From assembly GCA_041687255.1 (NCBI GenBank), contig JAWLCL010000011.1, forward strand, positions 62,001 to 126,000: a stretch of DNA of 64,000 bases, given 5' to 3'. Both the position numbers and the translations under genes were made by a program. Origin of the DNA: Mariniphaga sp041687255 (GTDB lineage: Bacteria; Bacteroidota; Bacteroidia; Bacteroidales; Prolixibacteraceae). Numbering within the stretch: position 1 is the first letter of the stretch; every line of letters begins with the position of its first letter. The notes under the pieces are model-generated. The model did no database searches, was not told the origin of the DNA, and was given only the letters and a program-made list of their open reading frames with translations. Below, piece by piece: positions 26,917 through 36,772 of the stretch.

Positions 26917-27242
26917 AACAGGGAATAATATTCATTTGGCGAATGATGCTCTTCTTGTTATAGATTTTTTAATTTTTTTCGGTTGGTATTTTTGTAAGGG
27001 ATAAATCGAGTAAGCCCTGTTTGCCGATGCCTGAACATGAAAATATTGCCGGTCATTTTTTTGTGTATGGCCCCTGAAGTCCTGTTGTGCCGCAGGAAAT
27101 TCCATTAAAGGGTTGTTCGCTTTTTCTACAATCCAACCGCAATTGGAATCATTGTTAACATTCAGCTCTACGGATTTTTGAGAAACATTTGGAAATGGTG
27201 GCTGTTCTTATTTTTATTCGCAACAGGTTAAAGGCATCAAAA
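26917..27242. other. Intergenic region without features
   Basis: 326 bases between two genes of the same direction. An AT-rich stretch is present, but no clear promoter, terminator or small gene. Confidence 0.5.
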
Positions 27243-27716
27243 ATGAAAAAACTCTTGATTCTGCACATTCTGATTCTGCTGTTTTTCTTTAAAAGTTATT
27301 CCCAGGGCAATTTCAGTGCATCATTTGGTATGGGACTTCCGGAACTTGCAAATGCAGGTGTTCAATACCAGTTTTCGCAAATGACATTTGGAGTGAGTAT
27401 CGGGACTGCATTCGCCGGGTTTTATTCCCTTTCGGGAGATGTTTATTATCATTTTAAGGATCAATCCAAATTAGATAATATATCTCCCTGGTATCTGCGA
27501 ACAAATTTTTCATATTGGCCTTTTGGGAAAATTTTATTCGTTGATTTTGGAGAGGCCATCCTGGTAGGTTTTCGTGCCGGGCGGGAATTTGATATTACTG
27601 ATAGTGTAGGTTTAAGAATGGATGCGGGAGTTATACCCTTCACCTTCTTGTCGGGAAAAAAAGTACCTTTCTCCTTTATTCCTGCTGTTGGTATAAATTT
27701 TTACTACAGGTTGTGA
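27243..27716 (+). CDS. Small outer-membrane beta-barrel-like protein
   Basis: ATG at 27243 (MKKLLILHILILLFFF) gives 157 residues and a clean signal peptide ending near SYSQG; an earlier ATG at 27189 would place the signal inside the protein. The mature part alternates short amphipathic strands and ends with an aromatic residue pattern (VGINFYYRL) typical of outer-membrane barrels. A small porin-like or structural membrane protein is inferred; no specific family is recognised. Confidence 0.6.
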   Translation: MKKLLILHILILLFFFKSYSQGNFSASFGMGLPELANAGVQYQFSQMTFGVSIGTAFAGFYSLSGDVYYHFKDQSKLDNISPWYLRTNFSYWPFGKILFVDFGEAILVGFRAGREFDITDSVGLRMDAGVIPFTFLSGKKVPFSFIPAVGINFYYRL

Positions 27717-28058
27717 GACCGGAATGATTTAGAAGGCAGTAGGCAGACGGGTATCCTAAAGCTGACAGAAGGTTTGAACAAAAGACGGAGGGTCGGCAGA
27801 AATGAAAAGAATGATTTGGTGACCATATTGATTTGTTTGGTTGCATAAACCGTATCCGGACCGTCGATTTAGGTGTGCCTTTTGAAATTTCATTTTTATA
27901 GATGCAACTGTTTGAAGCCCGGAAATTAAATTAAAATCTCTGAATAAATGCACTAAACAAAAGCTATATTCACTTGTTAAAACAATTAACATACAGGTGG
28001 GGTAAAATTTTCTTTTCCAGATATATAGACATTTATTTACAATTTAAAATGTACGATC
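27717..28058. other. Intergenic region without features
   Basis: 342 bases. No gene or strong hairpin. It should contain the promoter of the T9SS cargo gene. Confidence 0.5.
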
Positions 28059-29396
28059 ATGAAAAAATTTTACTTGCTTCTATTTAGCTTCATTTTTTCC
28101 ATCTTTGTATACGGACAGGAAGAATACCACAAGCCATTCGGCAAAAATTATTTCCCTCAAAAAGAGGGCATCAAAGATTTTCAAAAGGCACATCGCCAAA
28201 AGTTCAGTTATCAGCAATTGAACCAGTCTTTTATAAAAAATGCAAACCAGGAGCTCCAGCGTCTTGATAGCCTGTTGGGTTATATCTATAACGACACAGC
28301 GTTGTATTTAGATTTTAAAGAAGAATATATGTACAATGAAAATGACTTAATAATAAAGTATGAGGCATTTTTCCGGGATGAGCTGACTGATGAATGGGTA
28401 CTTGATGGCTGGGAGGAGTATGAATACAATGACGCTGGCAACCTGTTGCTGTATTACGATTATGAATATGATTCATTAAGTCAGCAATGGTTTGCAGGAT
28501 GGAAAAAGGATTATGTCTACGATGACAATAACTTATTGGTTCAAACCTTTGAATCGTGGAAAGATGATCCCGGTGAAGAATGGTATTTTGTATGGCGGGT
28601 GGATTTTACCTATGATGAGAACAACAGGCCTTTATCGACGCTTGAATACATTTATACGCTTGATTGGTCCCTGAGCAGGAGTTCGCAATATACCTACGAT
28701 GAGAATGGTAATCTTACACAATTTGAGCTTTTTGATGATGACGATGCCGGAGGATGGGTAAATGAAATCAAGGAGGTATATGTGTATGATGATAATAACA
28801 GGCTTATGGAATTTACCGACTATGAGTGGGATGCAACTATTGAGGAGTGGATTGAGACAGACAGAGAAGTCTATACATATTCTGATAATAACAATGTTGA
28901 TTTCTATGTCGATTACAACTGGAACGAATCGGACAATAACTGGGTGGAATTTTGGAGGGAAGAATTTACTTATGAAAACACATACCCTTATGATCAACTT
29001 GTTTTACCCTGGTTTTATCATGATGATGTTCCAAACTTTATGAATCACCAGCTGATTGAACATCAGGGTTACTCCTTTCTTGGTTCTGAATGGGTTCCTT
29101 TCTCCAAGGGTGAATACTATTATTCATCGGGGCCCTCAACAAGTGTGACTGATGTGAGTAAGACAGATATAAAGTTTTATCCCAATCCGGCAAGTACGGA
29201 AATTACCTTTAGGTTTGGTTCTCCTGTTGAGGCGGGGCTTCAGGTTTATGATTTAACGGGGAACCTTGTGCGGACAATGCGCGTGTGGGATAACAAGCCG
29301 GTGAATATCGGGCAGCTTTCAGATGGCCTTTACCTGTTCAGGCTCACAGGAGAAGGAAACAAGCCGATATTTAGCGAAAAAATACTTGTTAAGTGA
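28059..29396 (+). CDS. Type IX-secreted repeat protein
   Basis: Product of 445 residues with a signal peptide ending near VYGQE. Residues about 85-300 hold around six imperfect acidic repeats of 35-40 residues with a core like Y-x-Y-D-D-N-N-x-L (YVYDDNNLL, FTYDENNRP, YTYDENGNL, VYVYDDNNRL), resembling the YD-type repeats of cell-surface proteins and rich in Trp, Asp and Glu. The C-terminal 75 residues are a type A T9SS sorting domain (FYPNPASTEITF, VYDLTGNLV, LSDGLYLFRLTGEG, EKILVK), so it is exported across the outer membrane and probably anchored on the surface. Its ligand is unknown; calcium or glycan binding is possible. Confidence 0.82.
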   Translation: MKKFYLLLFSFIFSIFVYGQEEYHKPFGKNYFPQKEGIKDFQKAHRQKFSYQQLNQSFIKNANQELQRLDSLLGYIYNDTALYLDFKEEYMYNENDLIIKYEAFFRDELTDEWVLDGWEEYEYNDAGNLLLYYDYEYDSLSQQWFAGWKKDYVYDDNNLLVQTFESWKDDPGEEWYFVWRVDFTYDENNRPLSTLEYIYTLDWSLSRSSQYTYDENGNLTQFELFDDDDAGGWVNEIKEVYVYDDNNRLMEFTDYEWDATIEEWIETDREVYTYSDNNNVDFYVDYNWNESDNNWVEFWREEFTYENTYPYDQLVLPWFYHDDVPNFMNHQLIEHQGYSFLGSEWVPFSKGEYYYSSGPSTSVTDVSKTDIKFYPNPASTEITFRFGSPVEAGLQVYDLTGNLVRTMRVWDNKPVNIGQLSDGLYLFRLTGEGNKPIFSEKILVK

Positions 29397-29608
29397 AGTG
29401 TGCCGGGCAATTATCCCTGCGTGGATAGATTAACCATAAATGAATAGTTATGCTTTAAGTGATGAGGCTTCAGGTTATTTTTAGTCCTGAATCGTGACTT
29501 TATGCTATTTTTTTTACATTTAACCCCTGCAGAAAAAACAAATCGATAAACATTTAAACATCAAACGGAACGCTATTTTTTTATGATTTTTAGATTCAGA
29601 CGTTTATA

Positions 29609-30775
29609 ATGAAGAAATACCTGACAACATTATCTTCCTTTATCATCATGCTGTGCCTGGGAGGGGTATATGCCTGGAGTATAACGGCCTCGGAACTAAT
29701 TGAAAAGCATGGTTTTTCCAATACCCAGACACAACTGATTTTTGGGACTGTAATTGCCGTATTTCCTGTTACCATGATATATGCCGGCCGGCTGGCCAGA
29801 CAAATGAAGCCGAGGTTTTTGGGTTATATTTCCGGTTTGTTGTTTGCTTTGGGTTATTTGCTTGCAGGCTTTTCAAACGGTAACTTTTACATCGTTTTCA
29901 TTGGTGCAGGTTTATTAACCGGTATTGGTACCGGTTTCGGATATTTGGTATCACTCACTGTTCCTGTGAAATGGTTTCCTGAACGAAAGGGACTGATAAC
30001 CGGAATTGCAGCGGCCGGATTTGGCTTGGGAGCTATAGCCTTATCGCCCATAGCCGAGATGGTACTGGAGTCGGGCAGAAGCATATTCAAAATGTTTACA
30101 GTTATTGGAGTATCTTATGGAACAATAATATTCCTGCTGTCAAATTTTATTTCGCAGCCCCGGGTTAATGCTGAAGTACGAAACCTGGACAATACAAAGT
30201 TTCTTTCGTCCAAAATGTTTCGAAGATTGTTTGGTGGTATTTTTCTGGGCACATTCTCCGGATTGCTCATCATTGGAAGCCTTAAGATTATCGGCGGTCA
30301 AAATAATATAACCAACCATATTCTGATACTGGGTGTTTCCTTTTTTGCTGGTTCCAACTTTGCCGGCAGGTTGTTTTGGGGCTTTTTAAGCGATTACATT
30401 GCAGCAGGCATAACTATCTTTATGGCGCTGGTTATACAGGCTGTTGCCATATTTTTAATGGGATATATGGAACTGAATAATGTTTCATACATCTTGCTAT
30501 CAGTATTGATTGGATTTGGTTTTGGCGGCAATTTTGTTCTTTTTGCAAAAGAAACCACAAAGGTTTATGGAGTTAATAACCTGGGAATAGTTTACCCGTA
30601 TGTATTTGTTGGGTATGCCATTGCCGGAATTGCAGGTCCTTTAAGCGGTGGATTGCTTTTCGATTATTTTGGGAATTACAGAAATGCTGTTCTTTTGGCA
30701 AGTATGATAAGTTTTAGCGGGGGACTGTTATTTTTGTACCACCATTTTGAATCAATAAAGAAGGGGCATGCATAA
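29609..30775 (+). CDS. MFS transporter, oxalate/formate antiporter (OFA) family
   Basis: Product of 388 residues with about 12 membrane helices. The N-terminus CLGGVYAWSITASELIEKHG is the OFA family mark, and helix 4-5 has GIGTGFGYLVSLTVPVKWFP followed by KGLITGIAAAGFGLGA. OFA members exchange monocarboxylates or dicarboxylates; the substrate is not predictable. The stop overlaps the start of the Sua5 gene by 8 bases, so translation may be coupled. Confidence 0.85.
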   Translation: MKKYLTTLSSFIIMLCLGGVYAWSITASELIEKHGFSNTQTQLIFGTVIAVFPVTMIYAGRLARQMKPRFLGYISGLLFALGYLLAGFSNGNFYIVFIGAGLLTGIGTGFGYLVSLTVPVKWFPERKGLITGIAAAGFGLGAIALSPIAEMVLESGRSIFKMFTVIGVSYGTIIFLLSNFISQPRVNAEVRNLDNTKFLSSKMFRRLFGGIFLGTFSGLLIIGSLKIIGGQNNITNHILILGVSFFAGSNFAGRLFWGFLSDYIAAGITIFMALVIQAVAIFLMGYMELNNVSYILLSVLIGFGFGGNFVLFAKETTKVYGVNNLGIVYPYVFVGYAIAGIAGPLSGGLLFDYFGNYRNAVLLASMISFSGGLLFLYHHFESIKKGHA

Positions 30776-31712
30776 AACAGGGAGTGATATTGATGTTGCT
30801 GCGCAATTGATAAGGGAAGGAAAGCTTGTTGCTTTTCCCACTGAAACCGTTTACGGTTTGGGAGCTGATGCTTTGAATCCGCTGGCTGTAGCCAAAATTT
30901 TTGAACTGAAAGAACGGCCGGCATTCGACCCCCTAATCGTACATATTGGAGGCAAGCAGGATATAGCAAAGCTTACACTTAATATTGAGGAAAAGATTTA
31001 CCGCCTGATAGACCAGTTCTGGCCCGGACCATTAACACTTGTTCTGCCTAAAAGCAATATTGTACCCGATATAGTTACATCAGGATTACAAACAGTGGGC
31101 ATCAGAATGCCCGATAACGAAATTGCACTGGAACTCATCCGCAGGTCGGAGCGCCCCATTGCTGCACCCAGCGCCAATAAATTTGGCCGGATTAGCCCCA
31201 CCTCTGCTCTTCATGTGAAAAAGCAATTGCCCGGAGTGGATTATATTCTTGATGGCGGAAGTACAAAAGTAGGAATTGAATCCACCATTGTTGCTGTCAC
31301 TGACATAGGATTTCAGATATTGAGGAACGGTATAATCACCCGCGAAGAACTGGAAGAGGTGATTCCCTTTGATGATGCCACTCCGGTAGATGAGTTTGCA
31401 GCGCCTGGTATGCTGAAATCGCATTACAGTCCAACTAAAACGATGATAATTGATTACGGCAGTAATCTAAAAGACATTGATAAAAGCAGGGCAGGGCTTC
31501 TGTCATTTTCAGGTAATCTGGAAGAAGGATACAACAAGGTCATCCGGGTATCGGAAAACAACGATTTAAAATCATATGCCGTAAGAATGTTTGCAGCCAT
31601 GCATGAACTGGAGGAGAGTGATGTGGATTTTATAGTGGCAGAACCGGTTCCTGAAACAGGTATTGGGATGGCCATAATGGACCGGCTGAGAAAGGCAGCA
31701 TACCGGGAGTAG
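30768..31712 (+). CDS. L-threonylcarbamoyladenylate synthase (Sua5/YwlC type)
   Basis: Product of 314 residues. The YrdC-like fold covers about 1-205 (FPTETVYGLGADALN, KERPAFDPLIVHI, FWPGPLTLVLP, GIRMPDN, PIAAPSANKFG), followed by the extra Sua5 domain after a linker (APGMLKSHYSPTK), which sets the long Sua5 form apart from TsaC. The enzyme makes threonylcarbamoyl-AMP from threonine, bicarbonate and ATP for the t6A modification of ANN-decoding tRNAs. It is expected in the cytoplasm and is probably essential. Confidence 0.93.
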   Translation: MHKTGSDIDVAAQLIREGKLVAFPTETVYGLGADALNPLAVAKIFELKERPAFDPLIVHIGGKQDIAKLTLNIEEKIYRLIDQFWPGPLTLVLPKSNIVPDIVTSGLQTVGIRMPDNEIALELIRRSERPIAAPSANKFGRISPTSALHVKKQLPGVDYILDGGSTKVGIESTIVAVTDIGFQILRNGIITREELEEVIPFDDATPVDEFAAPGMLKSHYSPTKTMIIDYGSNLKDIDKSRAGLLSFSGNLEEGYNKVIRVSENNDLKSYAVRMFAAMHELEESDVDFIVAEPVPETGIGMAIMDRLRKAAYRE

Positions 31713-31940
31713 TGTTACTGTGAGCTTTTTCGAATTAGTTTCTTTGTTTTAAAACAAGGAAAGATGCCGGCCGGGGTTCTTTTTTTCATTCTCATCAGAT
31801 TAAATGTATATAACATTTAATACCTGGAAAAACAGAGCTGAAGATGTGGTAAATATTAGTAAAAAAAGTATCCGGTAATTTTCTTTTAACAGTAATATTT
31901 ACTTTTTTTATCGTATCAAATAAAGTAACACTGAATCAAA

Positions 31941-33683
31941 ATGATAAAATTTAACTCAACTTTGTTTTTGTCGTTTTTCATTCCCGGTTTTTTTATGTTG
32001 TTTGCAACTTTTGAATTAAGTGCCGTTGAAAAGCCTGAAGGGAATCCGCCTCAGAATGCTCCGGTTTATTCACAGTTTGTTTATCAGGGTAACGATGAGG
32101 TTTATAAAGATAATCCACTGCGGGATGATGAATTCTATACACCTATCCTGCAGGGATGTTATCCCGATCCTTCCATTACCCGCAAAGGGAATGATTATTT
32201 TCTTGTAAATTCATCATTTGCCATGTTTCCCGGAGTACCGATTTTTCATTCGAATGATTTGGTTAACTGGAAGCAAATCGGTCATGTACTGGATAGGCCT
32301 TCTCAGTTAAAGGTAGAGCATGCAGGGATAAGTGCCGGTGTTTATGCGCCTGCCATAAAATATAACCCCAATAATGATATGTTTTATATGATTACCACCC
32401 AGTTTGCGGGTGACATGGGTAATATTGTTGTTAAAACAAAAGATCCCTTCGAAGGGTGGAGCGATCCATACAAGCTGGAATTTAATGGAATCGATCCTTC
32501 TCTTTTTTTTGATGATGACGGTAAAGCATATGTAATACACAATGATGCACCCGACAGGGGAAAGGAACTTTACGAGGGGCACAGGGTCATAAAAATTTGG
32601 GATTATGATGTGGAAAAGGATCAGGTTATTCCGGGTTCTGATAAAATTATTGTTGATGGAGGGGTCGATATTACTCAAAAACCAATCTGGATTGAGGCGC
32701 CTCATATTTACAAAAGGAAAGGCCGTTATTACCTGATGTGTGCCGAAGGGGGAACAGGCGGCTGGCACAGCGAGGTTATATTTGTTAGCGATAGCCCACG
32801 GGGGCCTTATAAACCTGCGAAAAACAATCCTATTTTATCGCAGCGTTACCTTAATCCCAAACGTGCAAACCCGGTGGAATGGGCCGGTCATGCCGATTTG
32901 GTGGAAGGGCCCGATGGAAACATGTACGGTGTTTTCTTAGCGGTTCGCCCCAATGAAAAAGGAAGGGTGAATACCGGCCGCGAGACATTTATCCTTCCGG
33001 TTGACTGGAGCGGTGAATTTCCGGTATTTATCAACGGCCTGATTCCTCTTCAGCCTAAATTGAAAATGCCAGGTGGAGTGGTGAATAATACAGATGATGA
33101 AGGATTTTTTCCAAATGGAAATTTTAAATTCACTGATGATTTTTCTTCAGAAAAAATGGATTACAGGTGGATTGGGATCAGGGGGCCACGGGAAGAATTT
33201 ATTGCAGTTACAACGAATGGACTGCAGATAACTCCGTTTGAAACGAACATAAAAGCCGTTGCGCCAATTTCTGCCCTTTTTCACAGGCAGATGCATAAGA
33301 ATTTTTTAGCAACCACAATAATTGACTATGTGCCTGGTTCAGAAACAGAACTGGCCGGTTTGGTTTGCTACCAGAGCGAGCGGTTTAATTATGTTTTTGG
33401 AATTACTAAAAGTGAAAATGATTATTACCTTTTGCTGGAGCGGACAGAAAAAGGAAAATCAGAAATTGTGGCAAGCAGAAAAATTGACATCAGCAGTCCT
33501 ATACAGTTGCAGATACAAGCAGAGGGCGATAATTACCGGTTTAATTATTCAACAGGAGGAAGTGAATTTGTTAATCTTGGAGGCACAGTTTCGGGCGATA
33601 TTCTTTCAACAAATGTTGCAGGAGGTTTTACGGGCAGCTTAATTGGCTTGTATGCTACTTCAGGTAATGATGCTCATCCTTGA
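31941..33683 (+). CDS. Glycoside hydrolase family 43 (xylosidase/arabinofuranosidase type)
   Basis: Product of 580 residues with a signal peptide (ending near FELSAVEK). The five-bladed propeller shows the three GH43 carboxylates: base Asp in GCYPDPSITR, Asp in GIDPSLFFDDDGKAY, and acid Glu in WIEAPHIYKRKGRYYL. A C-terminal beta-sandwich (about 390-575, DDFSSEKMDYRWIGIRGP, then YNFSTGG-like region) is the domain that completes the active site in beta-xylosidases of this family. It probably removes xylose or arabinose side groups in the periplasm. The next GH43 gene starts 43 bases later. Confidence 0.9.
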   Translation: MIKFNSTLFLSFFIPGFFMLFATFELSAVEKPEGNPPQNAPVYSQFVYQGNDEVYKDNPLRDDEFYTPILQGCYPDPSITRKGNDYFLVNSSFAMFPGVPIFHSNDLVNWKQIGHVLDRPSQLKVEHAGISAGVYAPAIKYNPNNDMFYMITTQFAGDMGNIVVKTKDPFEGWSDPYKLEFNGIDPSLFFDDDGKAYVIHNDAPDRGKELYEGHRVIKIWDYDVEKDQVIPGSDKIIVDGGVDITQKPIWIEAPHIYKRKGRYYLMCAEGGTGGWHSEVIFVSDSPRGPYKPAKNNPILSQRYLNPKRANPVEWAGHADLVEGPDGNMYGVFLAVRPNEKGRVNTGRETFILPVDWSGEFPVFINGLIPLQPKLKMPGGVVNNTDDEGFFPNGNFKFTDDFSSEKMDYRWIGIRGPREEFIAVTTNGLQITPFETNIKAVAPISALFHRQMHKNFLATTIIDYVPGSETELAGLVCYQSERFNYVFGITKSENDYYLLLERTEKGKSEIVASRKIDISSPIQLQIQAEGDNYRFNYSTGGSEFVNLGGTVSGDILSTNVAGGFTGSLIGLYATSGNDAHP

Positions 33684-33726
33684 CAAAAACAATATATGTA
33701 TGCAGCAGAATAGATTATATCATCGT

Positions 33727-35298
33727 ATGAACGTTAAGTCAGTATACACCATCTTATTTGTAGTTCTGTGGTTAACATTTTCATTTGCAGAAAATGGCAG
33801 GGGGCAGAACCCAGTTATTCATGCTGATGTGCCTGATGTATCGATGATAAGAGTAGGGAACACCTATTATATGAGCAGTACCACTATGCATATGAGTCCC
33901 GGGGTGCCTATAATGAAGTCGGAGGATTTGGTAAACTGGGAGATTGTAAATTATTGCTATTCTGTTTTGGAGGATATGGAGGAGCTGAACCTGGAGGAAG
34001 GTAAAAATGCCTATGGCGGAGGTTCATGGGCCAGCAGTTTGCGGTATCACAACGGGACCTTTTATTTAGGTACTTTTTCCGGCACCACCGGCACCACTTA
34101 TATCTATTCAACCGATGACATAGAAAACGGCTCCTGGGAAGTAAATAAATTCAAACCCTCCTATCACGATCACACCATTTTCTTTGATGATGATGGTAAG
34201 GTGTATATGATTTGGGGTGCAGGTAAACTAATGCTGGCCGAACTTAATGAAGATCTTTCAGGAGTCATAGAAGGCACGCAACGGGTTTTGATTGAGAATG
34301 CGAGCGAGCCTGCCGGTGATAACATTATGCTTCAATCAGAAGGTTCTCAGCTTTTTAAAGTGAAAGGTTATTATTACCTGTTTAACATTGTCTGGCCCAG
34401 GAATGGAATGCGGACAGTTGTTGTTCACAGGGCCGAAAACATTACCGGCCCCTATGAAGGCCGCATAGTTCTGCAGGACAGAGGCATTGCGCAGGGTGGG
34501 CTAATTGATACCCCGGATGGCGAATGGTATGCTTATCTTTTTCGCGATTATGGTGCTGTAGGGCGAATCCCCTACCTGGCACCAGTTACCTGGGAAGACG
34601 ACTGGCCTGTATTGGGAGTCGACGGTAAGGTGCCTGATGAACTTGACCTTCCTGCCTCCCACGGTTTAATTCCGGGCATAGTGGCACCCGACGAGTTTAT
34701 GCGTAAAAAGGAGGAGCCTGAACTGCCTTTGGTTTGGCAGTGGAACCATAATCCCGATAATAAGCTGTGGTCAGTTCATCAGCGGGAAGGATATTTACGT
34801 CTTACTACAGGACGTACAGATAAGGATTTTTTATCGGCTCGGAATACATTAACTCAAAGAACCATTGGGCCTGAATGCACAGGGGTAACCTTTATCGATG
34901 TTTCAGGAATGAAAGAAGGTGATTTTACCGGCCTTGCCTTATTGCAGAAAAAGTATGGCCTGGTGGGTGTGAAGTTTGAAGATGGTTCAGGTAAAATTGT
35001 AATGGTTAGTGCCCATGATGATGTTCCGGTTGAGGTGGAAAGCCGTCCTATGGAGCAAAGCACCTTATTCCTTAAGGCAGAATGTGACTTTGTTAACCGT
35101 AAAGATGTGGCAGATTTTTACTACAGCTATGATGGCAAAAAATGGACGCCGATTGGTACTCAGCTTAAAATGAAATATACCCTGCCGCATTTTATGGGGT
35201 ATCGGTTTGGATTGTTCAACTATGCAACAAAAACTCCCGGAGGGTATGTTGATTTTGATTTTTTCAGAATTCAAAATGCAATTGAGAGGCAGGATTAA
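33727..35298 (+). CDS. Glycoside hydrolase family 43, second copy
   Basis: ATG at 33727 gives 523 residues and a normal signal peptide (MNVKSVYTILFVVLWLTFSF); earlier in-frame starts overlap the previous gene and would bury it. Carboxylates are in HADVPDVSMI, HDHTIFFDDDGKVY and LQSEGSQLFK. A C-terminal beta-sandwich domain (about 340-520) is present, as in its neighbour. It is distant from the first copy, so the two likely cut different linkages of the same hemicellulose. No SusC/SusD pair or regulator accompanies them. Confidence 0.88.
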   Translation: MNVKSVYTILFVVLWLTFSFAENGRGQNPVIHADVPDVSMIRVGNTYYMSSTTMHMSPGVPIMKSEDLVNWEIVNYCYSVLEDMEELNLEEGKNAYGGGSWASSLRYHNGTFYLGTFSGTTGTTYIYSTDDIENGSWEVNKFKPSYHDHTIFFDDDGKVYMIWGAGKLMLAELNEDLSGVIEGTQRVLIENASEPAGDNIMLQSEGSQLFKVKGYYYLFNIVWPRNGMRTVVVHRAENITGPYEGRIVLQDRGIAQGGLIDTPDGEWYAYLFRDYGAVGRIPYLAPVTWEDDWPVLGVDGKVPDELDLPASHGLIPGIVAPDEFMRKKEEPELPLVWQWNHNPDNKLWSVHQREGYLRLTTGRTDKDFLSARNTLTQRTIGPECTGVTFIDVSGMKEGDFTGLALLQKKYGLVGVKFEDGSGKIVMVSAHDDVPVEVESRPMEQSTLFLKAECDFVNRKDVADFYYSYDGKKWTPIGTQLKMKYTLPHFMGYRFGLFNYATKTPGGYVDFDFFRIQNAIERQD

Positions 35299-35381
35299 GC
35301 AGTCTTGGAGATAATTGATTTCTCGCTCAGTTGGTTTTGGCTAATTGCCTTGAAGCTAATGTCGCAAAGTGATTAACAAGC

Positions 35382-36527
35382 CTAAGCCAGAAAAGCGGCA
35401 CATTTGTTAAAGACAGAAAGGAAGGCCGTAAGAAGGGTTTTATCATCCACTTTCCCGGATGCAGGGAAAGGAGCTTCATGACTGTAATCGAAGGGGAAAT
35501 CCATCAGCTCAAAACATTCATTGGCCAGCTGGGTGCCCATACATGCTTTTACACCATCGAAAGGCATTACTTTGTCTTTCCACAGAGAAATGCCGGTTAT
35601 TCGGTTTTTCCATTTCAAGAAAAATCGTTCCCTTACATCCTTATTTATTTCGTGGGCAATCATGGAATTGAAGGCATTCTGCAACGGACCGGAAACAGAT
35701 TTACTACTGCTCTTATTTTCGATTCCGGTTAGCCATTCATTACAGTAATAGTTTAACAACCGCTCGTAAGCTTGCCGGTCCATTATGTATTTTGATTCTC
35801 CATACATGTTTTTAAAAATGGCCCCTCCGCAGAAAACAAAGAGCCTGGAAGATGAAAATAATTTTTCAGGATTGGCCATTAACATCACTTCTGCCAGGAA
35901 AGAGCCGATGGAATAACCAAAAAAATCGATTATGGTTTTCTCATCAAAAAGGGGATGTTTACCGGTCGTTATTTGCCGGGCAAGCTTTGTAATGTCGTTA
36001 ATGGTTTGTTCTCCGGCACTATAGAAACGATAAGGGTTTTCTGACAACCTGTTGCTTAATGCAGCATTGGCAAAACTAAGTGAGCCGGGATTTCCTGCTT
36101 CTTTTTTTCGTTTTTCCAGCAGCACTGACATGCTCCTTGGATTTCCCCATTCTGCGGGCGCCCGGTTTATATGGTAAGCAATGGGGAAAAGGATAACCGG
36201 CTTGCGGGTTTGTACGGCCAGATATTCCGCCCAAACTAAATATTTATCCCAGCTTTTTTCATTCAGCCCATGCAGCAGCAGGATACACGACTTTCGGTTT
36301 GTCCGCCTGGCCGGGATGAAAACAGGATATGTGAACCGCTGGTTCTCCTTTATAAGTGCATCCTGTAATATGAATGTATCTTTCCTTGATTTAAAGCTTT
36401 CGGGAAGTTCCGATTCAAAAGTAAACCATCCGATACTGCATAAATTGTTTCGGGATTTTTGAATATTTGGCTCCCGAAAATGAATTAGCAGCTCTTTTTG
36501 CCGTTGCAGAAACTTGCCGATTTGCAT
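35382..36527 (-). CDS. Alpha/beta-hydrolase fold protein
   Basis: Product of 381 residues without a signal peptide. The strand-turn CILLLHGLNEKSWDKY gives the oxyanion-hole HG, and FFGYSIGSFLAEVML holds the nucleophile elbow (G-Y-S-I-G). A catalytic His may lie in FDYSHEAPFP near the C-terminus. It is longer than typical lipases, with a variable cap between about 180 and 300. I recall similar uncharacterised proteins in Bacteroidota, but the substrate is unknown. The gene is convergent with the GH43 pair. Confidence 0.72.
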   Translation of the reverse strand: MQIGKFLQRQKELLIHFREPNIQKSRNNLCSIGWFTFESELPESFKSRKDTFILQDALIKENQRFTYPVFIPARRTNRKSCILLLHGLNEKSWDKYLVWAEYLAVQTRKPVILFPIAYHINRAPAEWGNPRSMSVLLEKRKKEAGNPGSLSFANAALSNRLSENPYRFYSAGEQTINDITKLARQITTGKHPLFDEKTIIDFFGYSIGSFLAEVMLMANPEKLFSSSRLFVFCGGAIFKNMYGESKYIMDRQAYERLLNYYCNEWLTGIENKSSSKSVSGPLQNAFNSMIAHEINKDVRERFFLKWKNRITGISLWKDKVMPFDGVKACMGTQLANECFELMDFPFDYSHEAPFPASGKVDDKTLLTAFLSVFNKCAAFLA

Positions 36528-36687
36528 ATACTTTTGCTGTTTTTAGTAGAAGTTTATATGCAAAATAACAGTGATAGGATTTTTTGTCCAAAATTATGGT
36601 TCCAATGCATTGTTTTGGGGAAAAAACATCCAATTCAGGGACGAAATATCGATATATGGGATGAAATTATACAATCGAAAAAAAATG

Positions 36688-36718
36688 ATTGCTAAAGATT
36701 TGCGATTAATTAACTTTG
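36688..36718 (+). promoter_or_regulatory. Bacteroidota-type promoter for the LytTR gene
   Basis: TTG at 36689-36691 and TAACTTTG at 36711-36718, spacer 19 bases, match the primary sigma consensus TTTG-N19-21-TAnnTTTG. It lies 54 bases before the LytTR regulator start. Confidence 0.5.
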
Positions 36719-36772
36719 TAAGGAGAAACATATTGCAGGAAAAATAAAAAACCGAATGAATAATGCCATAGT

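Noticed and set aside
31730..31790. Possible terminator after the Sua5 gene
   Set aside because: The GC-rich part (GCCGGCCGGGG) forms no consistent stem before the T-run.
32307..32768. 153-codon open frame opposite the first GH43 gene
   Set aside because: Shadow of a conserved gene whose catalytic motifs lie in the other strand.
36558..36695. 45-codon open frame (MQNNSDRIFCPKLWFQ) upstream of the LytTR gene
   Set aside because: It runs into the promoter region of the regulator and has no recognisable features.
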